The notes beneath the pieces were generated by a model. That model was given only the letters and a program-made list of their open reading frames with translations, did not search any database and had not been told where the DNA came from. DNA of 64,000 nt, from contig NC_063016.1 of NCBI RefSeq assembly GCF_020509005.1, forward strand, positions 4,588,001 through 4,652,000, in the 5' to 3' direction. The position numbers and the translations under genes are program-made. The DNA is from Fulvia fulva. Taxonomy: Eukaryota; Ascomycota; Dothideomycetes; Mycosphaerellales; Mycosphaerellaceae. This document shows positions 46,412 to 57,124 of this stretch, piece by piece. Every line of letters begins with the position of its first letter. The first letter of the stretch is position 1.

Positions 46412-47905
46412 TCAATCATCACCCTCCTTCTCCTTCTCGTCCGCTTTGTCTTTCTTAGCCTCGGCCTTCTTCCTTTCCTTACGTAGAGCCTCCCTGACCT
46501 TCTCATCGCCCTCATCTTGGGTCTCGTCCCACTCAACATCGTACTCATCCGAGATCAGCTTAATCTCCCTTCTAAGTCGATTGCCCTCTTCAATCAGTAT
46601 CTCCCACTGCGGCAGATTGAAGCCTTTCGCGTTGTACAGCCTACTCTGGCGCCTGGATACGGTATAATTCATGGCGCTTCGATACGAGACTTCGCGATTG
46701 TGGTAGAGGAACCACATGTAACCGCCAATAAGACCAGACAGTCCGACGAGGTAGGTTACGGGTTCCATCACATCCCAGCCCAGCTCAGTCTGGAAGGTCA
46801 GATAGTAGACGACTCCCCACCAACTCAGCAGACCAGCAAAGCCCAAGCCTGCCACCCGCTTCGCGCCACGATGCGCTAGCTCGTCGCATTCCTCCTTGAG
46901 GCGTGTCATCGATGAGATTTGCTTCGATATCTTTTGCAGCCTCATGCGGAGGTAGTAGGTGCGATCCTTGAACGACGGTACACCGACATAGATGGGCTCA
47001 GGAGCACCTTCGATATCCACTGCGAACTCCTTGCCTCGGGCAGCATCTCTTATGAAGTCGCCAATCTCAGTGCTCGGACTCCATCTCACAAAGTTAAAGT
47101 GATCTTCCGGCTCGTCCTCCTGTCCGGGATCGTCGCGAAGTCGCGCTGTGCCGACATCTTGTTCCTTCGGATCACGGCCCTTGATTTTGCCCGTACGTTC
47201 GCGCTTGCCATCGACCATTTCTTCTTGCGCCCCGTCGAGCCCCTCATCTTTCTTCTCCGCGAGCTCATCTTCTTTGGCATCCTTCCCGGTGTCCTCTTCC
47301 ATGCTATCTTGAGCACGAAAGACGATCTCTGGTGCTCTCTCGCGACCCTTCTTTTCATCCCACATGAAAGGCAGCTCACTTTGTATCAGGCGTTCAAGGT
47401 ACGACAATGGCTGCTGAGGGTGGACCAGTAGGGCCAACGGCTCGACATCTTTCCGATCTCGGTTCAAGTCGCGCGTGGTCATGGGCAGGATGAGCTTCAA
47501 CATGCGTGAAGGGGTGGTCAACAGCTTGCCCTTGGTCATTGCTCCAGCACTGCGCATTCTCGACACCGGCGCGACATCGCTGCCCTCGTGCATCCATGGC
47601 GACTTGGTCTGGAGTCTTTTGCTCTGCTCTTCCACACGGTCGAAATGATCCTTCTCCTCTTCGCCCACCTTTTGCGACAAGTCCCCGGCAGGCTTGGAGT
47701 AGGAGCTGTCTGGCGCCGATTGCGTATCGAAATGTTTCCGCTCCTTAGGCAGCCGGCGTGCAGGACATGTGGTAAAAGATCGAGGCGATGTGGTGTGGTT
47801 CGTGTATGCAGTAGGCACGCGACATGTCGCTGTCCAAGATGTCTTATGTGAAATGCTGGCTCGAGGTGCTGCTTGGACGATCAGGCGCGATAGCAATGGT
47901 TCCAT
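46412..47905 (-). CDS. Mitochondrial calcium uniporter (MCU) pore subunit, 497 aa
   Basis: A single exon with the ATG at 47905 starts an Arg/Ser/Thr-rich mitochondrial presequence (MEPLLSRLIVQAAPRAS). The centre is highly charged and disordered. The conserved part (about 300-460) has a coiled coil, a first membrane helix (GFAGLLSWWGVVYYLTF), the selectivity-filter motif WDVMEP (near 378; family W-D-x-x-E-P, with the Asp and Glu both kept) and a second membrane helix (TYLVGLSGLIGGYMWFLY), followed by a further coiled coil and an acidic/lysine-rich tail. MCU forms the inner-membrane calcium channel; fungal MCUs often function without EMRE. The start is preferred because upstream codons in the frame lack a sensible leader. 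Confidence 0.95.
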   Translation of the reverse strand: MEPLLSRLIVQAAPRASISHKTSWTATCRVPTAYTNHTTSPRSFTTCPARRLPKERKHFDTQSAPDSSYSKPAGDLSQKVGEEEKDHFDRVEEQSKRLQTKSPWMHEGSDVAPVSRMRSAGAMTKGKLLTTPSRMLKLILPMTTRDLNRDRKDVEPLALLVHPQQPLSYLERLIQSELPFMWDEKKGRERAPEIVFRAQDSMEEDTGKDAKEDELAEKKDEGLDGAQEEMVDGKRERTGKIKGRDPKEQDVGTARLRDDPGQEDEPEDHFNFVRWSPSTEIGDFIRDAARGKEFAVDIEGAPEPIYVGVPSFKDRTYYLRMRLQKISKQISSMTRLKEECDELAHRGAKRVAGLGFAGLLSWWGVVYYLTFQTELGWDVMEPVTYLVGLSGLIGGYMWFLYHNREVSYRSAMNYTVSRRQSRLYNAKGFNLPQWEILIEEGNRLRREIKLISDEYDVEWDETQDEGDEKVREALRKERKKAEAKKDKADEKEKEGDD

Positions 47906-48632
47906 GGTATTATAGGTAGGGGTAGGTATTGGCGACCCCACAGAGAACGACTGTTGCACCCTGCTCTCTCCGTACCAAGAGGAAGCACAAAGACAAACAC
48001 GAGCGAAAGTGATACAGGAACAGGAACAACGTCGATGGAAGGCACACGATGCGACAGGGGACGTCCTTCCAAGATTCACATCGCGACGCCCAGCTGACAT
48101 CATGGCGCAGATGATCAGGACAGGGATCAGCGACATGTGATTGGCGACGAGCATCATGATTGACTGTTCTTGCTTCTTTCGAGGCCTGCGGCGTGTTACT
48201 TGATGTGTGTAGATAGGCCTATCATATGGTAAGGGTAGTTGCTTGCAGCGTGTCGTACATGATCGTGGCAGACAGTGTTGTAATGATTCGAACACCAGGT
48301 CTCAAGCGTGTGTGTGTGTGTCTGATCATGGGCGGCAGCACACCCCGAAAGCGCGAGAGTACACACCGTTGTTCCAGGTGATGTTGGAAGTCGGCGAGGG
48401 TGAAACATGGGCGAGTTGTCGTGTGGATTTCGCGGAGGGTCGTTGCTGTGGAGATGAACTTTCTCGCGTCGCCATCAACATGCCCATATGCACTTCTCGC
48501 CCTCGTCATGCCTGCATGCATGAAGCTAGCACAATAGCAACGCTTGTGTAGTATACACTTGGAGAGACACACTGCCGTCTTTGCTTTTGCAGCATCAAGT
48601 TACTTGCTTGCTTCCCAGAGGCACTATTGGCC
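47906..48632. promoter_or_regulatory. Divergent intergenic region, MCU / Rid1-like
   Basis: A 727-bp gap between divergent start codons holding both promoters. It contains a short GT microsatellite at 48308-48321 and no recognisable gene. Confidence 0.45.
48308..48321. repeat. GT dinucleotide microsatellite
   Basis: Seven copies of GT in the divergent promoter region. Confidence 0.8.
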
Positions 48633-51263
48633 ATGGACGTCCAGCCGCGCCCCCAGCACCGACGCAATGCCAGCTCCAAGACGGGCATCTTCAGATCGCT
48701 GGTCTCGCCCAAGTCTCGACCAGCTTCACCCGAGCCTTCACCGGCTAATGCCCAATGTGACGCGAGGATGAAGCCGCTCCCCACTGATCAGTCACATACC
48801 AGCAGCAGAGGCGGACTGCGAGAACGAGCAGGGAATGTGCAGTCACCGCCATCGTCACCATCGAAGAAGGGCAGAAGCAACGAGGACAATCCCAAGGCCG
48901 TCACCATACCCACAACGTCGAAAGATGGCAAAGATGCGCCTAAGAAGTCCAAGTCATCCACGAACCTCGCCGCCGTCTTTGCCAAGATGAACAGGTCCAG
49001 CAAAGATCTGTCCAAGCAGGTACCGACCGACAAAGAGAACACGACTCCGCCAGTATCTGCTACCCCAGCACCCGAGACGCCGATATGGGCACAATTCTCT
49101 TCCCAGCCCAACTCGAACTCCTCTCGACCTGATAGTCGCCGTCGTCCTGACAGTCGTGGAAAGGGTAACCGGTCACCAAAGAATGTCAAGGACGAGATCG
49201 CAAAGTACACGCCCAAGGAATACTCCCCGAGCAAACAGCGCAACTTCAATGGCACCCTCGACCAGCCCGAATTGAGGCCCACCCTCAGTCGCGATCGACC
49301 GCATAGCACCTACCTGCCAACATCCGATAGCTTCATGAATGTCATCAGCAGGAAGATCAGTGGGCGATCGAGCACAGACGAGAAGAGAAGATCGCAAGCC
49401 ATCAGCGAGAAGGATATGCCGATTCTGCCGGGCAGAGTGTCAATGGAGCAGTCAAGACTACTCGGCCGAGACACTCACCGCAAGGCGAGTGGAAGCAGCA
49501 CAGAGCAGGCGCCGGCGAAAGAGAAGCTGGACATCAACAAAAGAGGGGGGAGGGTAGCAGCACTGGCGGCGGCATTCTCTGCTAAGACGAAGGATCCTCA
49601 CGCAGAGACCCAGAAGGCAGAAGCACCACTCGATCCAAAAGCGGTAGACGCCGCCTTTGAGGCAGTACTCGATGCTCGAAATATCCCGGAGCCCATGCGA
49701 CAGAAGATGCGAACACTGACGCTTCGAGTCAAGACAGACTTCATCAAGCAGGACGAAGGCTCAAAGGGCAGCACGCCTCCTGGCACACTCACTGGTGATC
49801 TGGAAAAATCCAAGTCATCAGCCGTTATCACGGAGGCTCCCGCGGAGAAGAAAGAGGAAGACGACGGCAAGTCTACCAAACGATCGCGGACACGCAGCCG
49901 AACGTTCACATTCTCCAGAGGCGACAAGAAGAACAAGAGCGAGTCCCCGTCGAAAAGGGCGCGCGCGCAGAGTAAATCCAGACCAATGTCGATTGACATA
50001 CCAAAGGATACTCCAATAGTGGGTCAGCACACAGGCCCGACTACGCCAACTGGATCTTGTGGCTTCAGGAGCGGAGCTCCAGCCCTTCCTGTCGACTACA
50101 TATCATATCTCCACAAGAACACCGATCCAACAAAAATCGAGGTCGGACGGTTGCACAAGCTGCGAATACTGCTTCGCAATGAGACAGTGGCTTGGGTCGA
50201 CAGCTTCATCTCGCAAGGCGGAATGGCCGAGATCGTGGCATTGTTGCATAGGACAATGGAGGTCGAGTGGAGGGAAGATCACGAAGACCAGCTGCTCCAC
50301 GAGACTTTGCTGTGTCTGAAGGGATTGTGTACGACGGAACGTGCCTTGGCTGAGCTCAACAAGGTCGCAGATGACTTATTCCCAGCTCTGCTCGCAATGC
50401 TGTTCGATGAGGAAAAGAAAGGGCCGGCCGAGTACACGACCCGGACCGTCATCATCAACGTGCTCTTCAACTACCTGTCTGCTGCAACGGCGGGAGGATC
50501 ACCCGCAGACCTCGAAACTCGCGCTCGAAGGATACTCGCTTTCCTCGGCGAGCAACAGAAGCCAGAGGAAGCACGGCCTGTGGACTTTGTTCTGGGCATG
50601 CGGATCCCTCGACCATATAAGCTCTGGTGCCGGGAAGTGTCAAACGTGACCAAGGAGGTCTTCTGGATCTTCCTACACCACCTCAACGTTGTGCCGCTAC
50701 CAAAGCCCAGCAGTTCTCACAGCAACGTCAACGCTAACGACGAAGACCGAGCGAAGGCCCTGCAAGCGACATATACGCAACGTCACTTCCCAGGGTCTCG
50801 ACCGCCAGTACCGGCAGCTCCATACATCGGTGGAGTCGAATGGGACGCCACGACTTATCTGACCGCGCACCTCGACCTGTTGAACGGCTTGATCGCCTCC
50901 CTGCCCACAACAGAAGCGCGCTACACCCTCCGGGAGGAACTCCAAGCATCAGGCTTCGAAAAAGTCATGGGCGCCGTGATGCGCACCTGCAAAGAGAAAT
51001 TCTACTCCGGTGTCCACGATGGCCTCCGCGCATGGGTCGCAGCCGCAGCAGAGGATGGCTGCGACACTAGATTCGTGAGGGAGGGTCCCACGGATGAAGA
51101 AGTGAAAGAGCACGCGATGAAGGCCAGCCCGAAGAAGAGTCCGAAGAAGAAGCAGGAGAAGCCGCCTCAGCTGGATGCGCCCTTGCTTGAAGCTCCGAAG
51201 TTGGATCTTGGACTTAAGTTGTCGAAGACGAACTCGAAGGATGATGAGGGGTGGTTGGGGTGA
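48633..51263 (+). CDS. Rid1-like GTPase-binding protein (formin-type GBD/FH3), 876 aa
   Basis: A single exon; the ATG at 48633 lies in a good context (ttggccATGg). The first 450 residues are disordered, Ser/Pro/Lys-rich with many potential phosphorylation sites. Residues about 470-805 form an armadillo-like formin GBD/FH3 region (PVDYISYLHKNTDPTKIEVGRLHKLRILLRNE, WVDSFISQGGMAEIVALLH, LLCLKGLCTTERALAEL). No FH1 or FH2 actin-nucleating domain follows; the protein ends in a Lys-rich and acidic tail. This matches the fungal Rid1-type proteins, described as Rac/Cdc42-interacting and thought to act in polarity. The role is inferred from that architecture. Confidence 0.85.
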   Translation: MDVQPRPQHRRNASSKTGIFRSLVSPKSRPASPEPSPANAQCDARMKPLPTDQSHTSSRGGLRERAGNVQSPPSSPSKKGRSNEDNPKAVTIPTTSKDGKDAPKKSKSSTNLAAVFAKMNRSSKDLSKQVPTDKENTTPPVSATPAPETPIWAQFSSQPNSNSSRPDSRRRPDSRGKGNRSPKNVKDEIAKYTPKEYSPSKQRNFNGTLDQPELRPTLSRDRPHSTYLPTSDSFMNVISRKISGRSSTDEKRRSQAISEKDMPILPGRVSMEQSRLLGRDTHRKASGSSTEQAPAKEKLDINKRGGRVAALAAAFSAKTKDPHAETQKAEAPLDPKAVDAAFEAVLDARNIPEPMRQKMRTLTLRVKTDFIKQDEGSKGSTPPGTLTGDLEKSKSSAVITEAPAEKKEEDDGKSTKRSRTRSRTFTFSRGDKKNKSESPSKRARAQSKSRPMSIDIPKDTPIVGQHTGPTTPTGSCGFRSGAPALPVDYISYLHKNTDPTKIEVGRLHKLRILLRNETVAWVDSFISQGGMAEIVALLHRTMEVEWREDHEDQLLHETLLCLKGLCTTERALAELNKVADDLFPALLAMLFDEEKKGPAEYTTRTVIINVLFNYLSAATAGGSPADLETRARRILAFLGEQQKPEEARPVDFVLGMRIPRPYKLWCREVSNVTKEVFWIFLHHLNVVPLPKPSSSHSNVNANDEDRAKALQATYTQRHFPGSRPPVPAAPYIGGVEWDATTYLTAHLDLLNGLIASLPTTEARYTLREELQASGFEKVMGAVMRTCKEKFYSGVHDGLRAWVAAAAEDGCDTRFVREGPTDEEVKEHAMKASPKKSPKKKQEKPPQLDAPLLEAPKLDLGLKLSKTNSKDDEGWLG

Positions 51264-51554
51264 GTGAGTGATGATGCATGGTCGACTTGACTCGACTTGA
51301 TGGTTATGATGACTTTCGGTGTTGATATTTGGGCTCTTGTTCCCTTTTTCCTCATTTCGTACTTGGACAGCGTTGTTGGGTGTTGGTGGCAGAGTCTGCA
51401 TTCTTGGAGTCAAGCTTGTGTGGGTGTGGTTGATGATGATGGGCATAATAGATGTTTCACAGCACTACTAGTAGCATCTTCATGATGTACACGAATAGCA
51501 TATGTCCATACTCAGGCTATGAACCCTCTTGACTCACGGCGTGTATGCTAATGC
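51264..51554. other. Convergent spacer, Rid1-like / HET gene
   Basis: 291 bp of 3' sequence between convergent genes; nothing recognised. Confidence 0.4.
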
Positions 51555-53345
51555 TCAATACTGATCATACCACATCGGTCGCTCAGCTCCGCCTCCAGCA
51601 TATCCGAACCCTCCAAACGGTGCGCGCTCATACTCCCCCGTGCTCTTTGAGCGGATATGAGTGCGAGGAACAGCCAACCCAGCTGGCCTACGAGGCGACC
51701 TCGGACGACGACCTTCCATGGAGTCTGCGAGAGTTTTCGACGTCATGGGTTCCGGGAACGATGTCTGAAGGAAAGGCTCTTCGCGTGCCATCGCGCCCGC
51801 TGGACCCACAACATTTCCAGCGTACTCGCGTCTCATGAACTGTGTTGTAAGGGGCTGTGCAGACCGTGTAGCCTGCCACAACTCCTGCATGGCGTACGGC
51901 CCACCTGCATTGTCTAAGCCTGACGTAGCGACATGCTCGGGGGGTGATGAATGCACCAAGACGTGCGGATTCGTCTCTGCGACTGGTAGGCGGCTCCGTG
52001 GCCATGCCATCTCGTGGGAGGGAGGAGACTGATCTTGAGCTCGGACCGAGGGATGGGGTTGTGGCATTTTTCCGGTGCTCGTGATGTTGGCTACTGCAAG
52101 GTCTTCACACTCGGTTAAGTGGGCAAAGACGCTGGTTCGTGAGGTAGAGTTCGTCGTGACGGATTCTTTCTCCCACGTCTCTGCTCGCATGAGACCGTCG
52201 TCAAGCTTATAGGCGCGTATCCTGCCGAGATGGCCACATCTCATCCTGGACAGGTAGATTACGCAAGGTGTCCGGCGCCCTTTGGAGTCGACTTCTTCGC
52301 AATTGAGGGATATCGGGAGGATTTCCAGCTTCTCGCCTTTGTTCGTCAGTCGGTTCGGGTTGGGAATTTTCCAAAAGTCGACCTTCCCCCCTGATGGAAT
52401 GGGGAGCTGGAGGCCGTGGTTGGTCACAGTCCAGGGGAGTCGGACTCGAGGTGGTGCGCGGACGATGTTCCTGCATCGCTTGAAGTCTCGGGCGGATCGG
52501 GCGAGGATTGGAGGCGCGCCGTCTGCTCTATCTGGTACGTCGTCGCTGAGCCATGCGAAGATTGTCTCATCGTGGGAGTCGCGGATGATCTCGAGTTAGA
52601 GTCTGGTAAATGCGCGCTTGCCTTCTCCGTATAGAAGCGACATGTTGACGCCGAAGAGACCGAGCATGCAGTACGCATTGTCTTCCGTTCTAGTGGATCG
52701 TCTACCAGCGGCCCAGCTCATTCTCTGAGCGACAGAAAATGTTGTGATCATACTGGGATCGCGAAGCACTTCAGCTGGTATACCAGTCTTCCGACTGACT
52801 TCCCACTGGATGTCCTCGGCGTGAAGATATGCCTGAGTGAGCGGACCTTGGCTTTCCTTGGGTCCAGGTCTGCGCTTGCGTCCAAGAATCTTCCAACCTC
52901 TGGTGACGAAGATGAGCTGTCTCGGAGCGAGGAGTTCCTGCAGAGTCCAGCCTCTGTCAAACCATTCGGAATCGACCAGAGCTTTCATGAGCTTGTCCTG
53001 GTCGCCGTTCACGGCTGATGCGCTCACATCGGCCAGGTACGCGTAGCATTCATCGGCGTTCGCGTACCATGCGAACATCGAATTGATGGCTTCGGAGAGC
53101 TCTGCACTACTGCGCTTGTCGATGCAAACTGTGTCCACCCAGGCCCAGGCATGACCACGACCGCGCGCAAAACTGCAGAATTCGACTACTTTGTGATGTC
53201 CTTGGCTTTGTTTCCTGCGGCCTTTGATAAAGTCCTTGCATGTGAATTCATCTTTCGTCCAACGGTGACTCAGTATCGCGTATGGCTTGACATCTTCTTC
53301 GAAGAACTCTTGAAGCTCAAGCGTGCTGGTGTTGATAAGCCGCAT
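51555..53345 (-). pseudogene. HET-domain (heterokaryon incompatibility) gene with one in-frame stop
   Basis: The ATG at 53345 opens the classic HET start MRLINTSTLELQEFF, followed by AILSHRW, the CxxAxxxGxxxxWVDTxCID-type block (here FARGRGHAWAWVDTVCID) and SEAINSMFAWYANADECYAYL, then a WFDRGWTLQELLAP motif. At 52596-52598 a TAA interrupts the frame in AFTRL-stop-LEIIRDSHDETIFAW, exactly where relatives have L-Q-E/L-E-I. The frame then stays open for another 347 codons to 51555, including the usual downstream beta-rich region and a Ser/Pro-rich tail. HET proteins trigger cell death after fusion of unlike strains or act in other allorecognition. As written, only the first 249 residues would be made. 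The stop differs from the expected CAA by a single C-to-T change in a CpA context. Confidence 0.8.
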
Positions 53346-53732
53346 TGTGTCAACTACACGCACTGTCAATGCGTCGCGGAGTATAAGAGGTGAGCTAATA
53401 CTTCGTGTGATACATGGAGGTGAGGACTTCAAGATCGCATTACTTCCTCAGCTGTGCTGCTGTGTAATGCTTCTGGCCCCATCGGGCTTGCATTAGCGTC
53501 ATGCAGGTGACGACCTGGTCGTTGCCGGCAGCAAAGATATTCGAGCAAGACCGGCCCATGTACTCGTCCTCCACCATGGAGATTGTTTCTTCGCCGAGCG
53601 ATGTTTCTTTCTTCCTCCTTCATTGAAACAGTATCTTGCCCTAACGCCTTGCGAACCTTATGGCACTGGGTATCTCTGTAAAGTAATAAGCAAACACGTC
53701 AACTAAACGCCCATGGCCAAAGAAGAACTCCA
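53346..53732. other. Intergenic, upstream of HET gene
   Basis: 387 bp holding the HET promoter and the end of the DUF7918 gene. No gene recognised. Confidence 0.4.
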
Positions 53733-54858
53733 TCAATCATCAGTCAAGTCGACCACCTCAATACTAGAGTCGTTTGAGGTTTGACGGCGCTTGGACGGTC
53801 CGTCAGTGATCTCAATGTCATCGCTGTCATCATTGCCGCCATCCGTGACAGTGGTGGATCTCGCACGTTTCTGGCTCTTTTCGCCCTCCTGCTTTACACG
53901 CACAGCAGATGCTTCACGTTCTCGCATCCTACGCAAAAGCTGTCGCATCTCTTCCGGATTGAGTTCGTCAGGGTCGCGATCTTCGAGCGGAACCGGAGAA
54001 GGACTGCGTGGGATCACACCCTCAATCTGAAGATCTTCTAGGACGGGTGTCAGCTAGGAATTGTGTAATCAATAGTGCGAAACACGTACTGCGCGAGCGG
54101 TACTTGAAGTTGAATACGGCAAACGGCGCTTCTCCATATGGGTATGAGATGTTGAGGTACTGTACTCGTCCCGCGCGAGGCTCTGGCGCTTGCAGACTAT
54201 GTGTTATCAGTATTGGGGGGAACATGTGAACTGATGTACTTACGTAGCGTGGTTCGAGATCGCCCGACCCTTGAGGCACTTCTCTGGCACGCCGTGGCTA
54301 AACTTGATCTTGCGACTTTGAAGGTCGTCGACGTACTTGTCAGGTGGTACACTGGCTTTGCGTGCCCATGTACACTTCACAGATATCTCGCCGAGATGCT
54401 TCAGTTCCTCTGGCTTCTGCTTCGCGGCCTTGACCGGGGCATCAGCTGGTTAATGTCAGCACGTCCGCTCCAAGCATACGGCGCGAGTACATACTTGTCA
54501 GCAATTGCGCAAAAGCAAATCTCTCCAAGACCTTCCCGGTTGCTGTATTGCTTTCAACGCCCTCCAAAGCGTGGTCGTAAAGTCCCATGCCAAGTGCGGA
54601 TGGACCATTGATCGTGTAGATCATGCCGGTTATACGCTTACCGTCGAGGTAGACGGTCATACGGACTACATCGCAGGGGTCTTTTGCGCACTGGGGTGTT
54701 GCTGAGAAATAGACGACGAAGTTCGCGCCTGCCGTAGCCTCCACATACTTTGTCACGGTGTTGACATCGTCGTCCAGATCGTCAATGTCGTACTCGGCAA
54801 GGTCCTCACCATCCACTCTCAGGCGTACGTGGACGTCAGGGTTCAGGTAGTGCTTCAT
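53733..54858 (-). CDS. DUF7918-type protein of unknown function, 325 aa, four exons
   Basis: Exons 54858-54495, 54445-54244, 54196-54090 and 54037-53733 with introns of 49, 47 and 52 bp sum to 326 codons. The start (MKHYLNPDVHVRLRVDGEDLAEYD) and the YVEATAGANFVVYFSA block are characteristic of the fungal DUF7918 family, a beta-rich domain thought to be nuclear or chromatin-associated but of unproven function. The N-terminal 225 residues form this domain, which ends near LNISYPYGEAPFAVFNFKYRS. The C-terminal 90 residues are disordered, with a helical ELNPEEMRQLLRRMREREA segment, a basic cluster (QKRARS, PSKRR) that could be a nuclear signal, and an acidic SUMO-interaction-like end (IEVVDLTDD). 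It is divergent from the NUP gene. Confidence 0.82.
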
Positions 54859-55733
54859 ATCTCGTCGTGCTCCTGCGTTGTCGTGCTCCTGCGTGGACTT
54901 TTTGCGTTTGTTGTATGCGGTGAAGTGCAGGACCGGAGGAAGTGGTATGGCAGAATGTGAGTGAGCGGCACTGACTTTTGTAGTGTGACCGCAAGCGCGA
55001 CGCCGGATCAGTGCGCCCAAACGAGTGAATGCCACATCTCACATGTGCAGTAAGAAGACGTGAAGCAAACTGGAGGATTGGAGATTCACGGTGGGGGTAG
55101 ACGATTAACCTTCGAGCTAGAGACGCGAGGAAGCCACGAGACACGTGCTCGGCGCGACTGTGTCTTCTTCTTCCTCACTTTCATCATTCACCTCAACGAC
55201 ATCCATCTCATCCAGCGCAAGACCTGGCATCATCCTGTCTCTCCCTCATCACGACTACCAGTGCATCACGGCTGAGCACGCTGAGCTTGAGCCTGGATGC
55301 CAAGCGCAATTGAGTTCCTTCAATCTCATCTACAGGGAGGACCCACGACAGACCCTCACCGCCGACCGGCGACTATAGGTCCCCGGCATATCATTGACAC
55401 GTCAGTACGGACCGAACATGCGGAGCAGGTTCATCTTGTTTCCATCGCCCAGCGCGGGCCTATCTTCTGCGATCTTCGGTCACACAGTCACTGCTACGGC
55501 CCAAAGTCGTCCATACGCAGGCTTCGGGATGCACTTCATGGTCCATGCGGTGCCGATACGCAATCTACTTCGCCAGTAATATGCACCGCAATGGGTCTGC
55601 CTTGGCCATCTTCAGACAGGCGTGCTGGTGATCTCGCTCACCTCATCAGGTCTGTACAATAATAACATCTCTCGTTTCCTCCGAACTCGATGTTGTTCCC
55701 TCATTCTTCCCATCTTATATAGTAGCTGCCACC
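54859..55733. promoter_or_regulatory. Divergent intergenic region, DUF7918 / NUP-like
   Basis: 875 bp between divergent start codons. Short frames are not convincing. A TATATAG at 55716-55722 lies only 12 bp before the NUP-like start codon, too close to be a normal TATA box. Confidence 0.4.
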
Positions 55734-56930
55734 ATGCTGCGTACTTCACTACTGCTGTCATGTGTGTACAGTTGTCTCGTGTCGTCGACACTTGCAGCAC
55801 GATCTGGGATCCAGCCGCAAGGGACTGTTCGAAGGCAACAGCAAATACCCATTCAACAGACAAAGCAACACCATGTCATCTCTCCGAAGATCTTCATCAT
55901 CAGCATGTTCGAAGGCGAAGCAGAAGCCTGGTACAACATCCCAGACTTCAACATCTTCGATCAAAACATCACGGTGCTCGGCTTCTCGCCCATCTTCCCC
56001 CAAGCACACTGCACAAACAACGGCGAAATCTGCCAAATGACAACTGGCGAAGGCGAGATCAACGCAGCAGTGTCCATAACAGCTCTCTGGGCTTCTAATG
56101 CCTTCAACCTCACCTCGACCTACTTCATCGTAGCTGGCGTCGGCGGCATAAACCCTCACATTGCCACCACAGGCTCTGTGACTTTCGCCCGCTACGCAGT
56201 CCAGTTCGATCTTCAATACGAGTTCTCTCACAAACAGGTGCCCGAGAACGCCACGTCAGGTTATTACCCTCAAGCTGCAAACTACCCAGACGAGTTCCAT
56301 CCTAGAGACTACCCTGGCGAAATCTACGGCACAGAAGCCTTCGAGTTGAATGACAGTCTCAAGAAACGAGCGGTTCATCTAGCCCGCAAAGCTACTCTCA
56401 ACGATACGGAAGCTGCTCAATCGTATCGCAAAACGTACCCCTACGCCCCAGCGAACCAAACCCCCACTGTTGTTGAATGCGACACGGGAACGAGCAACAA
56501 CTACTGGTCCGGTAGCATCTTAGGCGATGCCTTCAGCGCTTATACTAAACTTCTCACGAACGGCTCCGGTCTCTACTGCAATACCCAACAGGAAGACAAC
56601 GCCATCCTCGAGTCGCTGATGCGCGGCGATCTAGCTGCTAAACTCGACTTCAACCGCATCATTATCATGAGGACTGCTTCAGACTTCGATCGTGCACCTC
56701 CAGATGAGACCGAAGTGTTCCATCTCTTGCATGCCAAGCAGGAAGGGTATGTGCCTAGTATCCAAAACCTCTACCTGGCTGGAGTCGAGATCGTGAGGGA
56801 TGTCCTTGGCAGCTGGGAGGAAGTCTACCGGCAGGGCGTGAAGGCTGAGAATTATGTTGGAGATTTGTGGAATAGTCTGGGGAGTGAGGTGGAGCCTGAT
56901 GTTGGGACGCCTGCAATTTGGATTAATTGA
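55734..56930 (+). CDS. Purine nucleoside permease-like (NUP family) secreted protein, 398 aa
   Basis: A single exon with the ATG at 55734 in a strong context (gccaccATGc). A signal peptide spans about residues 1-21 (MLRTSLLLSCVYSCLVSSTLA), followed by a dibasic site. The body matches the NUP family: VISPKIFIISMFEGEAEAWYN, TVLGFSPIFPQAHC, CQMTTGEGEINAAVSI, YFIVAGVGGINP, and the later TPTVVECDTGTSNNYWSG and RTASDFDRAPP. The fold of this family is related to nucleoside phosphorylases, although Candida NUP was named for nucleoside transport. No membrane helix beyond the signal is seen, so a secreted or wall-associated enzyme that handles nucleosides is more likely. Several N-glycosylation sequons are present. 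Confidence 0.93.
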   Translation: MLRTSLLLSCVYSCLVSSTLAARSGIQPQGTVRRQQQIPIQQTKQHHVISPKIFIISMFEGEAEAWYNIPDFNIFDQNITVLGFSPIFPQAHCTNNGEICQMTTGEGEINAAVSITALWASNAFNLTSTYFIVAGVGGINPHIATTGSVTFARYAVQFDLQYEFSHKQVPENATSGYYPQAANYPDEFHPRDYPGEIYGTEAFELNDSLKKRAVHLARKATLNDTEAAQSYRKTYPYAPANQTPTVVECDTGTSNNYWSGSILGDAFSAYTKLLTNGSGLYCNTQQEDNAILESLMRGDLAAKLDFNRIIIMRTASDFDRAPPDETEVFHLLHAKQEGYVPSIQNLYLAGVEIVRDVLGSWEEVYRQGVKAENYVGDLWNSLGSEVEPDVGTPAIWIN

Positions 56931-57124
56931 CCCGGCTTTGCATACCACGTGTAGAGTTTGTTGGCAAACCTTTCCCGGCGAGAAAAGCAAAGCACAAACC
57001 TCTGTACAGACATACACATCGAGCTATTGTGCACATCGTTGCCATTCATCCCCATCAGCGTTCCCTCGTAATGTTCAGCGCTTCCAGTACACTCCTCGTC
57101 AGTCATCACCGTCAGTCATCACCA

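Noticed and set aside
53429..53623. 64-aa minus-strand frame upstream of the HET gene
   Set aside because: The HET protein starts at its canonical MRLINT at 53345, and this frame has no recognisable content.
55297..55662. Plus-strand frame of about 120 aa upstream of the NUP-like gene
   Set aside because: It overlaps other frames, has no family-like pattern, and the NUP-like gene already has a complete signal peptide at its own start.
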